Assembly (NCBI GenBank): GCA_035771165.1
Contig: JAWNZC010000344.1
Coordinates: 332,501-396,500 of the forward strand
Origin: Paragorgia papillata
Taxonomy: Eukaryota; Cnidaria; Anthozoa; Scleralcyonacea; Coralliidae
DNA: 64,000 nt
Reading direction: 5' to 3'
This document shows, piece after piece, positions 19,054-27,802 of the stretch. The notes under the pieces are model-generated. The model did not search any database. It was not told the DNA's origin and saw nothing but the letters and a program-made list of their open reading frames with translations. Every line of letters begins with the position of its first letter. The stretch's first letter is position 1. The position numbers were made by a program, and so were the translations under genes.

Positions 19054-19344
19054 ATGGGAAATTCAAAGTCAAAGCCAAAGGAAAAATTTAATAAAAACCA
19101 TATTACAAAAAAGGGGTTTCAATTTGGAATAAGTTTTGGAAGGGATGATTTAACAATGGAGGGTAATATACAAATAGGGTGGACAAACAAAACAGTAAAA
19201 AATTATACCGGTGTTTCTAGCTGTAAAAAATCAACATCTGTGGAATCTTTAACACAAAATAAAATAAATGATGATGACGAAAATATTAAACTGGTATCGC
19301 CAAATTCGCCAACAAAGGATGGAAAGGAGAAATCTAATTCTTAG
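19054..19344 (+). CDS. Small protein with Src-like N-myristoylation signal
   Basis: This 96-residue protein starts MGNSKSKPKEK: glycine at position 2, serine at 6 and then lysines. This is a textbook N-myristoyltransferase substrate with a basic patch, very like the N-terminus of Src kinases. The rest is polar, with no catalytic domain. A myristoylated, membrane-binding matrix-like role is inferred. The gene starts in ACAAATG rather than TAAATG. Confidence 0.6.
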   Translation: MGNSKSKPKEKFNKNHITKKGFQFGISFGRDDLTMEGNIQIGWTNKTVKNYTGVSSCKKSTSVESLTQNKINDDDENIKLVSPNSPTKDGKEKSNS

Positions 19345-19497
19345 AAAAAAATGGGTTTTAAAAGAAAAAGAACGGTGGGTACATAATAATAAAAGAGATG
19401 AACCTTATTACTGAAATTAAAAAAAACTGGTATTAAAATTAATTTTTTCTTTAAAATTTGTATTTAAAGAAAAAAAAACACTACTATAATAAAAGAG
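19345..19497. promoter_or_regulatory. Leader region with duplicated start context and hairpin
   Basis: The string ATAATAAAAGAGATGA occurs twice, at about 19385 and 19484, the second time at the start of the 179-aa gene. The first opens a 12-codon frame (MNLITEIKKNWY), and another tiny frame (MGFKRKRTVGT) precedes it. Between the copies a hairpin (about 19443-19475; TTTTTTCTTTAAA / TTTAAAGAAAAAA) is present. These could be upstream micro-ORFs or remnants of duplication. Confidence 0.5.
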
Positions 19498-20037
19498 ATG
19501 AGTTTAACTATTCAAGAAAAAATAATTAAAGCCATTACTTCAGAAAATAGTTTAATATTAAAACCATGTTATTATGGTGATGATGGTCTTTTAAAAGAAG
19601 GAGTTAAAATGGATAATGCTTATATTAATAATATTAATGAATATTTTAGGGCGGAAATTAACCTGGAAAAAGAAGAAAAACTACAAAAAGAGTATGAAAA
19701 AAATGAAGCCAATCTTTCAAAAATTGACCTAACAAAATTTTATACTGTAAAACAATTAAGAACAATATTTGAAGAAAGTGGTTTTAAAAAAAAGTTTTTA
19801 CATAAAATGAAAAAAAAAAAATTTTATGAATTATTGAATGTCCCAAAAGAAAATATCCCCCAAAGACTAACAATTAAAAATGGAGATCAAGCTAAAATTA
19901 TTGAAGCGTCAGCAAAAGAATATAGAGAACTCCAAGAAAAAAAGACCAAGGAAAAAAAACAAAAAGAAGAAGAATGGGTCTTATTAAGAAAAGAATTAAG
20001 AGAGTACCAAGAAGAAAAATTTAAAAATGGATGTTAA
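19498..20037 (+). CDS. Lys/Glu-rich helical protein, unknown
   Basis: This 179-residue protein is very rich in Lys and Glu, with likely coiled-coil stretches at both ends (about 40-65 and 145-175). A middle region (FYTVKQLRTIFEESGFKKKFLHKMKKKKFYELLNV) could be a small SAP- or HTH-like helical unit. No family recognised. Its last 11 bases overlap the next gene, which starts in another frame. Confidence 0.6.
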   Translation: MSLTIQEKIIKAITSENSLILKPCYYGDDGLLKEGVKMDNAYINNINEYFRAEINLEKEEKLQKEYEKNEANLSKIDLTKFYTVKQLRTIFEESGFKKKFLHKMKKKKFYELLNVPKENIPQRLTIKNGDQAKIIEASAKEYRELQEKKTKEKKQKEEEWVLLRKELREYQEEKFKNGC

Positions 20038-20473
20038 TAAAGTAATGAATAACAACAAAATACCACCAGAAAAGTTAAAAGAAATGTTTCGCCAAAAAAT
20101 GCAACACAGAAGAGAATTACAAGATTTTCTCAGAAAAGTTAATGAAGAAAAATATACCCCAAACAGAAAGGAGCTAAGAAAAATGGCTTTCATTAAAGGG
20201 GTTAAAGGCGCAAACAGGTTAAGTTTAAAACCATTGTGCGAAAGTCTTGGTGTTCCATTGGTTAAAAATGAAGTTTATGACAAATGTAACAGGGATTGCA
20301 TTAAAACACCAGTAAAAATTACACTTACATCTGACAATGGAGAAAGAGAAGAGTTCCCAAGTATTTACAGAGCAGCAAAAAGTTTGGGAAAAAATCCAAG
20401 CTGTATACCATTTTACATTAAAAAAAATTTACCAATTACATACAAAGGAGAATACTGGACCGTCAGTCGTTAA
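20027..20473 (+). CDS. Putative DNA-binding protein with NUMOD1-like C-terminus
   Basis: In this 148-residue protein the last 50 residues (VKITLTSDNGEREEFPSIYRAAKSLGKNPSCI then YKGEYWTV) follow the NUMOD1/IENR pattern. That is a short strand pair, an F-x-S-x-x-x-A-A-K-S-L-G helix-turn-helix and a Y-x-G-x-x-W ending. NUMOD1 is a DNA-binding module usually attached to homing endonucleases, but no nuclease domain is present. The N-terminal half is basic and helical. It could bind DNA near the termini or origin, or regulate transcription. The gene starts inside the previous one. Confidence 0.6.
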   Translation: MDVNKVMNNNKIPPEKLKEMFRQKMQHRRELQDFLRKVNEEKYTPNRKELRKMAFIKGVKGANRLSLKPLCESLGVPLVKNEVYDKCNRDCIKTPVKITLTSDNGEREEFPSIYRAAKSLGKNPSCIPFYIKKNLPITYKGEYWTVSR

Positions 20474-20688
20474 GTTAAGTTTAATAAAAATTTCTAAATT
20501 TTAAATTTAGAAATTCTTTTGAGATCGCGAAATGAAACCCATATTTTTGAAAAAGGAAGTGGATATTTGTGGTTTAAACTTTAAAAAATGTTAGAATTAC
20601 CAAAAACAAATTTAAAAAACAAAAAGGAGATAAATTAATATTTCCCTTTATTATATATATAAAAAAAATTTTTTTTGCGTTATAATAA
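20474..20688. promoter_or_regulatory. Intergenic region before the polymerase gene
   Basis: This region contains a hairpin (about 20489-20516; AATTTCTAAATTTT / AAATTTAGAAATT). It also has the 18-bp string GATCGCGAAATGAAACCC at about 20523, which recurs inside the polymerase gene at about 20758. Just before the polymerase ATG it has AT-rich sequence with TATATATATA and TTATAATAAATG. It is one of the longer gaps in the element and is a plausible promoter. Confidence 0.5.
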
Positions 20689-23600
20689 ATGGATCAAGTA
20701 AAACTTATTAAAAAACGGGAAAATGCTCGCTTACGTAAACGAAGGCAATTACAAAGGGATCGCGAAATGAAACCCTTTAAACCTGAAAGGCTTGCCAAAT
20801 TACAAGCAGAACAAGAAAGAAAAACCAAGGCAAAAGAGGCAAAAGAAGCCCAAAATGAAGCCTTAAAACAAACAAAAATTAACAAAAAACTTCAGGAAAA
20901 AGCTGCTAACAAGGAGAGACAAAAATGGGCTAAGGAGATCAGACAAGAAGAAAAAAGACAGTCCAAAATTATGTGGAACAAAAAGTGGAAAGGAGTTGAC
21001 AAAAAACTTGCCAAAAACAGACGAGTTATTGGTAACAAGATCAGCAGGCTTTACAGAAAAAGGATAAGAAAAACCAAAGAACTTAGATATATTGAACCAG
21101 TTTTAACCAAAGATTTTGCAAACGGCAAGGCAGCTCTGTATGAAATCTCAGGGCAAGGATATTTGGATCCAACAGTATTTTTAGAAGAAACAACAACAAC
21201 TGTTGAGAACCTTATTAATGGGATAGAAAATTCTAAGAAGGTCAAAACAACACTGGTTTGTAATCTTGTGCATTATGACTATGAGACCGGAATAGAAGAA
21301 GTAGATCTTTTCTACTTTACATCCCACATGAAGGCAATGACAACAGAAGAAGATGTCAAAGAACTTTATGAGTTATCAAAAAGGGAGATGTTAGAAAATT
21401 TGGCGGCTCATCAGAAAAAAGGTTCAGGTTGGTCTATAAGATCTGTTGAAAGGCTGCATATTTCAATAACGAAATATAAGCCCTTAAATGGTAAGGGATT
21501 CCAACCACTTCCAAAATTTATTAAGGACAAAAAGGCTATCATCAATCCACAAAACAAGGATTCAAACTGTTTTCTATATGCAGTTGCCATTGCAGAAATT
21601 TTGAAGAAAGATCCAAACGCTCAAAAACTTGAAAGACCTCCAACAGTTGTAAAATTATTGTCAAGAAAGTACGATTGTAAGGGGTTAACATTTCCAGTTA
21701 AAATTAAGGACATCCCAAAATTTGAAAAAAACAATGAAATAGGGGTTAATATTTTAACCTATGATGATGATGAGATCAAAAAGGTTTGTCAAATGCAAAT
21801 AACTAGGTCTGACCATGATAACATTGTTAACCTGTTTTGGTGGAATAACCATTACAGTTGTATTAAGGACAAGGGAAAACTATTAACAAGTCAAAATAAC
21901 AACCATCAACACAAAAAGTTCTTCTGCGACTTTTGTTTAAATCCTTTCGAAACAGAGGAGATATTAGAGGAACATGAAAAAATTTGTAGAACTCATGATG
22001 CCCAAATCCAAGAATATCCGAAAAAAGGTGTTGACGATATCATGGGATGGAGTAAAAAAGATTTTAGAAAAACTCAAAATGTTCCATTCATTATAGTGGC
22101 TGATTTTGAGTGTATGCTGAAAACTTTAAAAGTGGGAAAGAATGACGAGTTGAAAAGCTATACCCAAAAATACCAAGAACATATTCCAATTGGTTATTGC
22201 TTCCAGATTGTTTGTTCCGATCCATCCATATTTCCTGGGAAAATTGTAAGTTATACAAAGGAATATGAGTTCCAAGATATTGGTAAAATGTTCGTTGAGG
22301 ATTTGGAAAAAGAAGCAAAAAAGATCTGGCATAACTATTTGAAGGAACCAAAACCAATAATAATGTCAGCAGATGAGGAAAAGGAGTTCCAACAAGCTAC
22401 AAACTGTTATGTTTGTGGAGAACCATTTAAACATAAAAAACTTAAAGAACTGGCTCCAAGAAGTCTTTGGAAACCTGAAAAACTTACAGCTAAATCCAAA
22501 GTTAGAGATCATGATCATTTAAATGGCAAATATCGTGGGCCTGCCCATAATGATTGTAATTATGCAATGGGAAGTGCAAGACATATCCCAGTTCTGTTCC
22601 ATAATTTCAGCAATTATGATAGCCATCTAATAGCAAAATATTTGGGATTATCAACAGGACCCATTGGATGCATAGCGAAAACAGAAGAGGAGTACATAAG
22701 TGTAAACAAAAAACTTTGGATGGATGGTGGTTGGAGTAAAGATTTAACATTGGATGAAAGGCCAAAGAAAAAATGGGTTCCTTTGGAGTTAAGATTTTTG
22801 GACTCTCTAAAATTCATGTCATCTTCATTGGCCTCACTTGCATCAAACCTTCCATCGACAGAATTCCATTACACAGAAAAAGGTTTCAAAGACTATCCAA
22901 AAGAAAATGTGGATCTGTTAAAACAGAAAGGTGTGTTTCCATATGAGTTCTTGGACAGTCTTAAAAAGTTGGACTATCCCCAATTACCACCAAAAAAAGA
23001 ATTCTATTCCAGACTTAATAACAGCCATATTAGCGATGAGGATTACAAACTTGCTCAGACTGTTTGGGAAAAGTTTGGATGTAAAACATTAAGAGATTAT
23101 CATGATCTGTATTTAAAAACAGATGTGCTTCTTTTGACAGATGTAATCCAAAATTTTAGAAAAATGAGTAAAACCACTTATAAGCTTGACCCTATGTGGT
23201 TCTATACAACTCCTGGTCTGTCTTGGAATGCCTTAATGAAAATGACAGGTCAAAAGTTGGAACTTCTAACAGATCCGGACATGTATCTCATGGTTGAAAA
23301 GGGTATTCGTGGTGGAATCTCAACTATTACTCATCGGTATGCAGAGGCCAACAATAAGTATATGGAAGAGTATGATCCCGAAAAAGAAAGTGTGTTCATT
23401 CCATATTTGGATCGGAACAACTTGTATGGTGTGCCAATGACAGAACCGCTACCTGTTGGAGATTTCAAATGGATCCCAGAAGAAAAGCTAAAAAACTGGG
23501 ATGAATATCTTAAAGAAGAGGGAGAGGGTTGTTTTCTCGAAGTGGATCTCAATTATCCAAAGGAGCTTCATGATTTGCATAATGATATGCCCTTTGCAGC

Positions 23601-24684
23601 CGAAAGAATGATGATCGGCAAAGTAGAAAAGTTGGTACCAAACTTTAATGACAAAAAGAATTATGTTCTTCATTATGAAGCACTTGAACAAATATTAGAA
23701 AATGGTTTAATCCTGGAAAAAATCCATCGCGGGATTTCATTTACAGAAAAAGCTTGGATGGAGCCTTACATTATGTTAAACACAAAGTTGAGAACAGCAG
23801 CCACCAACGACTTTGAGAAAGATTTTTACAAACTCATGAATAACTCTGTGTCTGGAAAAACAATGGAGAATGTCAGGAACAGGATTGATGTCCGGTTGGT
23901 ATCATTTGAAGACCAGCTAGAAAAATTAGCGAAAAAACCAAACTACAATGGGATTAATATATTTACAGAAAACTTGGGAGCTGTGCACATGAGAAAAACT
24001 AGGGTCAAACTAAACAAGCCTATAGCTACAGGTGCAGCCATTTTGGACAAAAGTAAAATTTCTATGTATGATTTTAACTATAATTACATTAAACCAAAAT
24101 ATGGAAATAAGGCTACCCTATTGTTTACTGACACTGATAGCCTAACATATAAGATTGTAACAGAAGATCTTTTCAAAGACATCTCAGCAGATGTTAAAAC
24201 CCACTTCGACACCAGTAACTTTCCAGGACCACACCAAATTTCAAACCCGAAACATAAACCCTCAGATCTCATTCCACATCCAAGTGGAATTAAGTGCGGG
24301 GAAAATAAGAAGGTTCTTGGGATGATGAAATTCGAAACTGGTGCCGACCAAATTTCAAGATTCGCTGGACTAAGATCAAAAGCTTATGCAATTAAAATGG
24401 CGAAAAAGAAAAATCCCATAACTGGGTTATGGGAGTGTAAGGAGGACAAAAAGTGCAAAGGAATTAAGGGAAGCACTATTAATGATATCAAGTTTAAGGA
24501 TTATGTGGAATGCTTACACTCAGGAAAAAACCTATTAAAAGGAATGAACACCTTTAGGAGCACCAATCATAAAATCCATACCATTCATGTCAACAAAATA
24601 GCTCTAAATTCTGCAGATGACAAAAGGGTTATATTAGATGATGGAATTAGTACCTTGGCGATTGGACATTGGAGAACTAGGTAA
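20689..24684 (+). CDS. Protein-primed family B DNA polymerase (Polinton PolB)
   Basis: This 1,331-residue protein replicates the element. In order: a Lys/Arg-rich helical N-terminus (1-130); a domain with NKDSNCFLYAVAIA (C294) and NNHYSCI (H388), which looks like a papain/OTU-type cysteine-peptidase fold; a C2H2/C-type finger (C413-x2-C416 with His and Cys near 432-436). Then come exonuclease motif Exo I VADFECM (D472, E474), an endonuclease VII-like treble clef (CYVCG, then VRDHDHLNGKYRGPAHNDCN, about 580-624), and Exo II NFSNYDSH (639-645). Polymerase motifs are A (LDRNNLYG, D908), B (KLMNNSVSGKT, 1048-1058) and C (FTDTDS, D1148 and D1150). All key residues are present, so it is probably active. 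Protein-primed PolBs start at the ends of linear DNA, matching the long inverted repeats here. Confidence 0.95.
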   Translation: MDQVKLIKKRENARLRKRRQLQRDREMKPFKPERLAKLQAEQERKTKAKEAKEAQNEALKQTKINKKLQEKAANKERQKWAKEIRQEEKRQSKIMWNKKWKGVDKKLAKNRRVIGNKISRLYRKRIRKTKELRYIEPVLTKDFANGKAALYEISGQGYLDPTVFLEETTTTVENLINGIENSKKVKTTLVCNLVHYDYETGIEEVDLFYFTSHMKAMTTEEDVKELYELSKREMLENLAAHQKKGSGWSIRSVERLHISITKYKPLNGKGFQPLPKFIKDKKAIINPQNKDSNCFLYAVAIAEILKKDPNAQKLERPPTVVKLLSRKYDCKGLTFPVKIKDIPKFEKNNEIGVNILTYDDDEIKKVCQMQITRSDHDNIVNLFWWNNHYSCIKDKGKLLTSQNNNHQHKKFFCDFCLNPFETEEILEEHEKICRTHDAQIQEYPKKGVDDIMGWSKKDFRKTQNVPFIIVADFECMLKTLKVGKNDELKSYTQKYQEHIPIGYCFQIVCSDPSIFPGKIVSYTKEYEFQDIGKMFVEDLEKEAKKIWHNYLKEPKPIIMSADEEKEFQQATNCYVCGEPFKHKKLKELAPRSLWKPEKLTAKSKVRDHDHLNGKYRGPAHNDCNYAMGSARHIPVLFHNFSNYDSHLIAKYLGLSTGPIGCIAKTEEEYISVNKKLWMDGGWSKDLTLDERPKKKWVPLELRFLDSLKFMSSSLASLASNLPSTEFHYTEKGFKDYPKENVDLLKQKGVFPYEFLDSLKKLDYPQLPPKKEFYSRLNNSHISDEDYKLAQTVWEKFGCKTLRDYHDLYLKTDVLLLTDVIQNFRKMSKTTYKLDPMWFYTTPGLSWNALMKMTGQKLELLTDPDMYLMVEKGIRGGISTITHRYAEANNKYMEEYDPEKESVFIPYLDRNNLYGVPMTEPLPVGDFKWIPEEKLKNWDEYLKEEGEGCFLEVDLNYPKELHDLHNDMPFAAERMMIGKVEKLVPNFNDKKNYVLHYEALEQILENGLILEKIHRGISFTEKAWMEPYIMLNTKLRTAATNDFEKDFYKLMNNSVSGKTMENVRNRIDVRLVSFEDQLEKLAKKPNYNGINIFTENLGAVHMRKTRVKLNKPIATGAAILDKSKISMYDFNYNYIKPKYGNKATLLFTDTDSLTYKIVTEDLFKDISADVKTHFDTSNFPGPHQISNPKHKPSDLIPHPSGIKCGENKKVLGMMKFETGADQISRFAGLRSKAYAIKMAKKKNPITGLWECKEDKKCKGIKGSTINDIKFKDYVECLHSGKNLLKGMNTFRSTNHKIHTIHVNKIALNSADDKRVILDDGISTLAIGHWRTR

Positions 24685-24691
24685 ATTAAAT

Positions 24692-24726
24692 TAAAGATTT
24701 GTATTCAAAAAGAATACAAATTCTTT
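24692..24726. terminator. Hairpin between convergent polymerase and zinc-finger genes
   Basis: AAAGATTTGTATTC and GAATACAAATTCTTT pair around AAAAA, right after the polymerase stop and before the 3' end of the minus-strand gene. Confidence 0.6.
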
Positions 24727-24733
24727 AGATGTT

Positions 24734-24982
24734 TTAAAATTTTTTATTATTTTTAATTTTTTTTAAATGGGATTTTAAATGATTATTTAGTTCCCTTTCT
24801 GTTTTAAAGGTTTTTGAACATTCAACACATTCCCCTATATAGTCCATTTTTTGTTTATGGACAACCTTTATATGCAATCTTAGTGCTGTTTTTGTTTTTA
24901 CTTCAAATTTACACTCTTCGCAAACAAACCAAGTTTTATTGTAGTTAGGTTGGCCATAAACATTTTTTCTATACTTAGGCAT
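24734..24982 (-). CDS. Paired C2H2 zinc-finger protein, right end
   Basis: This 82-residue basic protein has two C2H2 fingers: FVCEECKFEVKTKTALRLHIKVVH and ECVECSKTFKTERELNNHLKSH, followed by a Lys/Asn tail. It resembles the left-end protein at 7424-7666 in size and spacing; both have TALRLH/TAFRLH-like finger helices and the VAHK/VVHK linker. It is the outermost gene at the right end and is read toward the element centre. It starts AAAAGAGAATG on the minus strand. Confidence 0.8.
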   Translation of the reverse strand: MPKYRKNVYGQPNYNKTWFVCEECKFEVKTKTALRLHIKVVHKQKMDYIGECVECSKTFKTERELNNHLKSHLKKIKNNKKF

Positions 24983-25086
24983 TCTCTTTTATTTTCTTCA
25001 ATCTTTAAAACTTAAACAGAACAATTTTTTTCCCAACTCCAAAAAAATTTCAAAAAATATTTTGAAAATATTTTGGCAAATATTTC

Positions 25087-25531
25087 GACAGCCATTTTGA
25101 AAATATTTCGGCAGCCATTTTGAACCCCAGCGGCAGCCATTTTGAACCCCAGCGGCAGCCATTTTGAAAATAATTTCAGGGGGGTTATTTTGAAATATTT
25201 TTTTGGGTGGGTTCGAAAAAATATTTGGAAGCCATTTTAAAATTCTTAAAAATAATTTTTGGCAAATATTTCGGCAGCCATTTTAAAATTCTTAAAAATA
25301 ATTTTTGATAAATATTTTAAAATTCTTAAAAATAATTTTTGGTAAATATTTCGGCAGCCATTTTAAAAATCCTTGGCAGCCTAAGAATTTTCAGGAGGAG
25401 GGCTTTTAAAATATTTTTCAAACATGTCCCAGGATCGGTAGCCATTTTGAAAAAAAGAAATTAAAATTTTCAGGAGGGGGCTTTTAAAATATTTTTCAAA
25501 AATGTCCCAGGATCGGCCTTTTGACACTACT
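25087..25531 (-). repeat. Right terminal inverted repeat of the Polinton
   Basis: This is the inverted match to the left end. It carries one extra copy of the TTTTGAACCCCAGCGGCAGCCA block compared with the left end, so copy number of the internal repeats varies between the two ends. It ends ..GGCCTTTTGACACTACT at 25531, followed by the duplicated GACATG. Confidence 0.95.
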
Positions 25532-25640
25532 GACATGTTTGCAGCGTTAAAGTGACCTATTTCAAGCATTCGGCCTGCTTATATAGTCTTGGAGTACAAG
25601 ATTAGCTCGGTTTTGATGTCTTTCAAGGTTGGTTTTGAGT
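25532..25640 (-). promoter_or_regulatory. Displaced TATA promoter of the RPA-like gene
   Basis: Reading the minus strand, a TATATAAG box at about 25580 lies about 45 bp before CATGTC, the right copy of the target duplication, which contains the RPA-like start codon. The left copy of the same duplication carries the ATG of the broken gene at 6648. The Polinton has therefore separated promoter from coding sequence. The promoter now points into the right terminal repeat and the right-end zinc-finger gene. Confidence 0.65.
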
Positions 25641-27667
25641 ATCTAAATTAGTCCTGTTAGTGTGTTTTTGTGGTGTGTATTTTGGCATTGGTCTCCTGAT
25701 TGTGAGGTAAGATTGATATAGCTGTTTTAATTTGTTATTTTTTGTATGATATATTTGCGAGGTGAGATTTCCGTATTATTTGGCAATTTTGACAATTTGG
25801 CAATTTTCGAGGCTTGGCTGAGGTTGTGATACACGCCTATTTTATAGTGAAGGTTATTATTTTACAATTCCATGTTGTTTTCAACATGATTTCAGAGATA
25901 AAGTTTAAAATACTTAAGATTTAAATTTGAGTGCGGTGTTGTATCTTAAATAGAACTGTTGTTATGTTCGTCTTTGATACGAGATTATAACTAAATAATA
26001 GTAGAGTATGGAAAATTTAGAGGGTCTATAGTTTATTGGTGTAACCTTAACTCGGGATTGGCAAAAAGAAATGCATGGATTGCATGTCAGTGTGAAAGTG
26101 ACCGTTATTAACCAAATATGGAAGTATTGTTCGTCGTACTTGGCACTCGCCAGAACATTGTTTATCAAAATTGGTTATAGATGTTGCTTGTAATTTTCTA
26201 AACGTGATTGTGTTGTTGAATGTCGTGGTTTATTTAGTTTTTTTTGTGTTTTTGACAAAGATTTTAACGTTGCTTGAGTTATTGGTCGACGTCCATCTTA
26301 ATGATGAAGTAGGACAGTGGTTACGAGGCTGAGTGTATAGCTCGTATAGTGGTATGATAAAAAAAATCAATTAGGGTGGCTAAAGGAACATGCGATGTAA
26401 AAGTTATCGTAACACTCAAATTTTTTACATTAGTCTATATGTAACGTTGTATATTCTTTTATAATACATCGTGTAATACAAAATAACGTAGCCCACAATA
26501 ACAAAATTTGCAATTGTTGATGAATAGGTAGTTTCAATTCAAAGAAATAAGAAGTAAAAGTGTGCGCAAATGTCTGCCAACGTCTCGACGTGAACAAGTC
26601 CAACTTGGGTTTACTTGGTTTGAAAGGTTAATATATTTGTACTTAGACTGTGTGCTCATGATATTTTAAGTTTTATTTATTCGGGCGCCGCAAATAGAGT
26701 TAGTAGTTCGTTCTTCAGATGTGTGTGATTAATAATATTTTTCCAAAAGTAGAGTTATACTTGCTTATACTTGACATAGCTCACTATATTTTGTTTAAGA
26801 TTAATGAGCTGTTTTCAAAATTTAAGTTTCGTTCATATTTTGGCAGGTATTCCAGGGTTGACTAATGTTTTTATCGACGCCTATTTTTATAGTTAAGGTA
26901 ATGTTGTTTACGCTATAATCCCAAGTTGTTTTCAGCACGATTTTTGAAATTAAATGAAAGGGTTGTTAAGTTTCTCTTTAATACGAAATGACAACTGGTA
27001 GAGTTTGAGTAATTTAGAGTCTACAGTTTATTGCTGCAACTAAATTGTTGGTATAAAAGAGACAGTATTTACCAAGTATTCGGAAGTAGTTTTTGTCTTA
27101 ATTCAAGTAGGTGCCACAGGTAAAGCTGGTAGTGTGTTGTTATTCAGATGTGTTATAGATGAAACTTTACCAAAAATAGAGGTATAATTCCTTATACTTG
27201 GCACAGCTCACGACATTGGGAAAGATTGATAACCTGGTTTCAAGTTAAACTTTCGTTTATATTTTGGCACGTTTGCCAGCCTTGGCTAATGTTATTATCT
27301 ACGCCTATTTTTATAGTGTACATTTAATTTTTTAGTGGCCTAAAAGTGGTCGAGCGTCAAGTGTCACCTTACGATAGGCATTTACGGCTTTAAATGAATC
27401 CAAAAGTGGCACAATGTGCACACGTTTACCTGTTTGTTATAATTTTTACTGTTGCTATTGGTAATGAATAAAAAACTGAAGTCTTAATGGAAATCCCCCC
27501 TGAGTTTGGCTTTGGCGTTTGCATGGTTTTGTGAGCTACTATATGCGAGGTTTCCAGGTGTGTGGGATTTAGCGTTGTATGTCAAAATGGTATAGGTGCA
27601 TGAACTGGTGTGGTCTAAAATTGTTTGTTGCGAATGACTATTTGGATGCCGTCTGGTTTTCGCATTT
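25640..27667. repeat. Intergenic DNA with old diverged direct repeats
   Basis: No gene is seen. A block containing CTTGGCTGAGG/GACTAATG..TTATC.ACGCCTAT.TTTATAGT occurs at about 25810-25890, 26840-26960 and 27265-27330. A longer stretch of about 200 bp at 26715-26905 is repeated, with many changes, at 27140-27325. The copies point the same way and look like remnants of a tandem duplication about 425 bp apart. Confidence 0.6.
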
Positions 27668-27802
27668 GGTTATAGCCACTGATCTCAAATATATACTCAT
27701 TATACTGGATAGAGCATCTATTGGTTCGCGCCTTGCAAAAATTGAAGTCGGAAGTGAGGCTAAAAATCTCGCGGCAGCCATATCCGGTGGGACCCACTTC
27801 GT
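27668..27802 (+). repeat. Left copy of a diverged inverted repeat pair
   Basis: It contains CACTGATCTCAAATATATAC, then ATTATACTGGATAGAGCATC, and ends CCGGTGGGACCCACTT. An inverted, diverged copy lies at about 30640-30775, 2.9 kb away. The pair may be the ends of an old element or two independent copies of a short repeat. No open gene lies between them and no target duplication was found. Confidence 0.6.

Larger units (their letters stand above)
6644..25537 (+). mobile_element. Polinton/Maverick element, complete, with 6-bp TSD
   Basis: The element runs from 6650 to 25531 (18,882 bp), begins AGTAGTGTCAAAAGGCC and ends with the exact reverse complement. It is flanked by the 6-bp duplication GACATG (6644-6649 and 25532-25537). 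A 6-bp duplication and AG..CT ends are the accepted signature of Polintons. It encodes protein-primed PolB, a retroviral-type integrase, a packaging ATPase, major and minor capsid candidates and accessory proteins. About 21 genes are packed with gaps that are mostly short (up to about 320 bp) and some overlaps. Only two genes in the middle and the last gene lie on the minus strand. The two terminal repeats differ at only a few positions over about 380 bp and the core reading frames are intact. This suggests a recent insertion. I see no Ulp1-like maturation protease gene, which many Polintons have. Confidence 0.97.
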
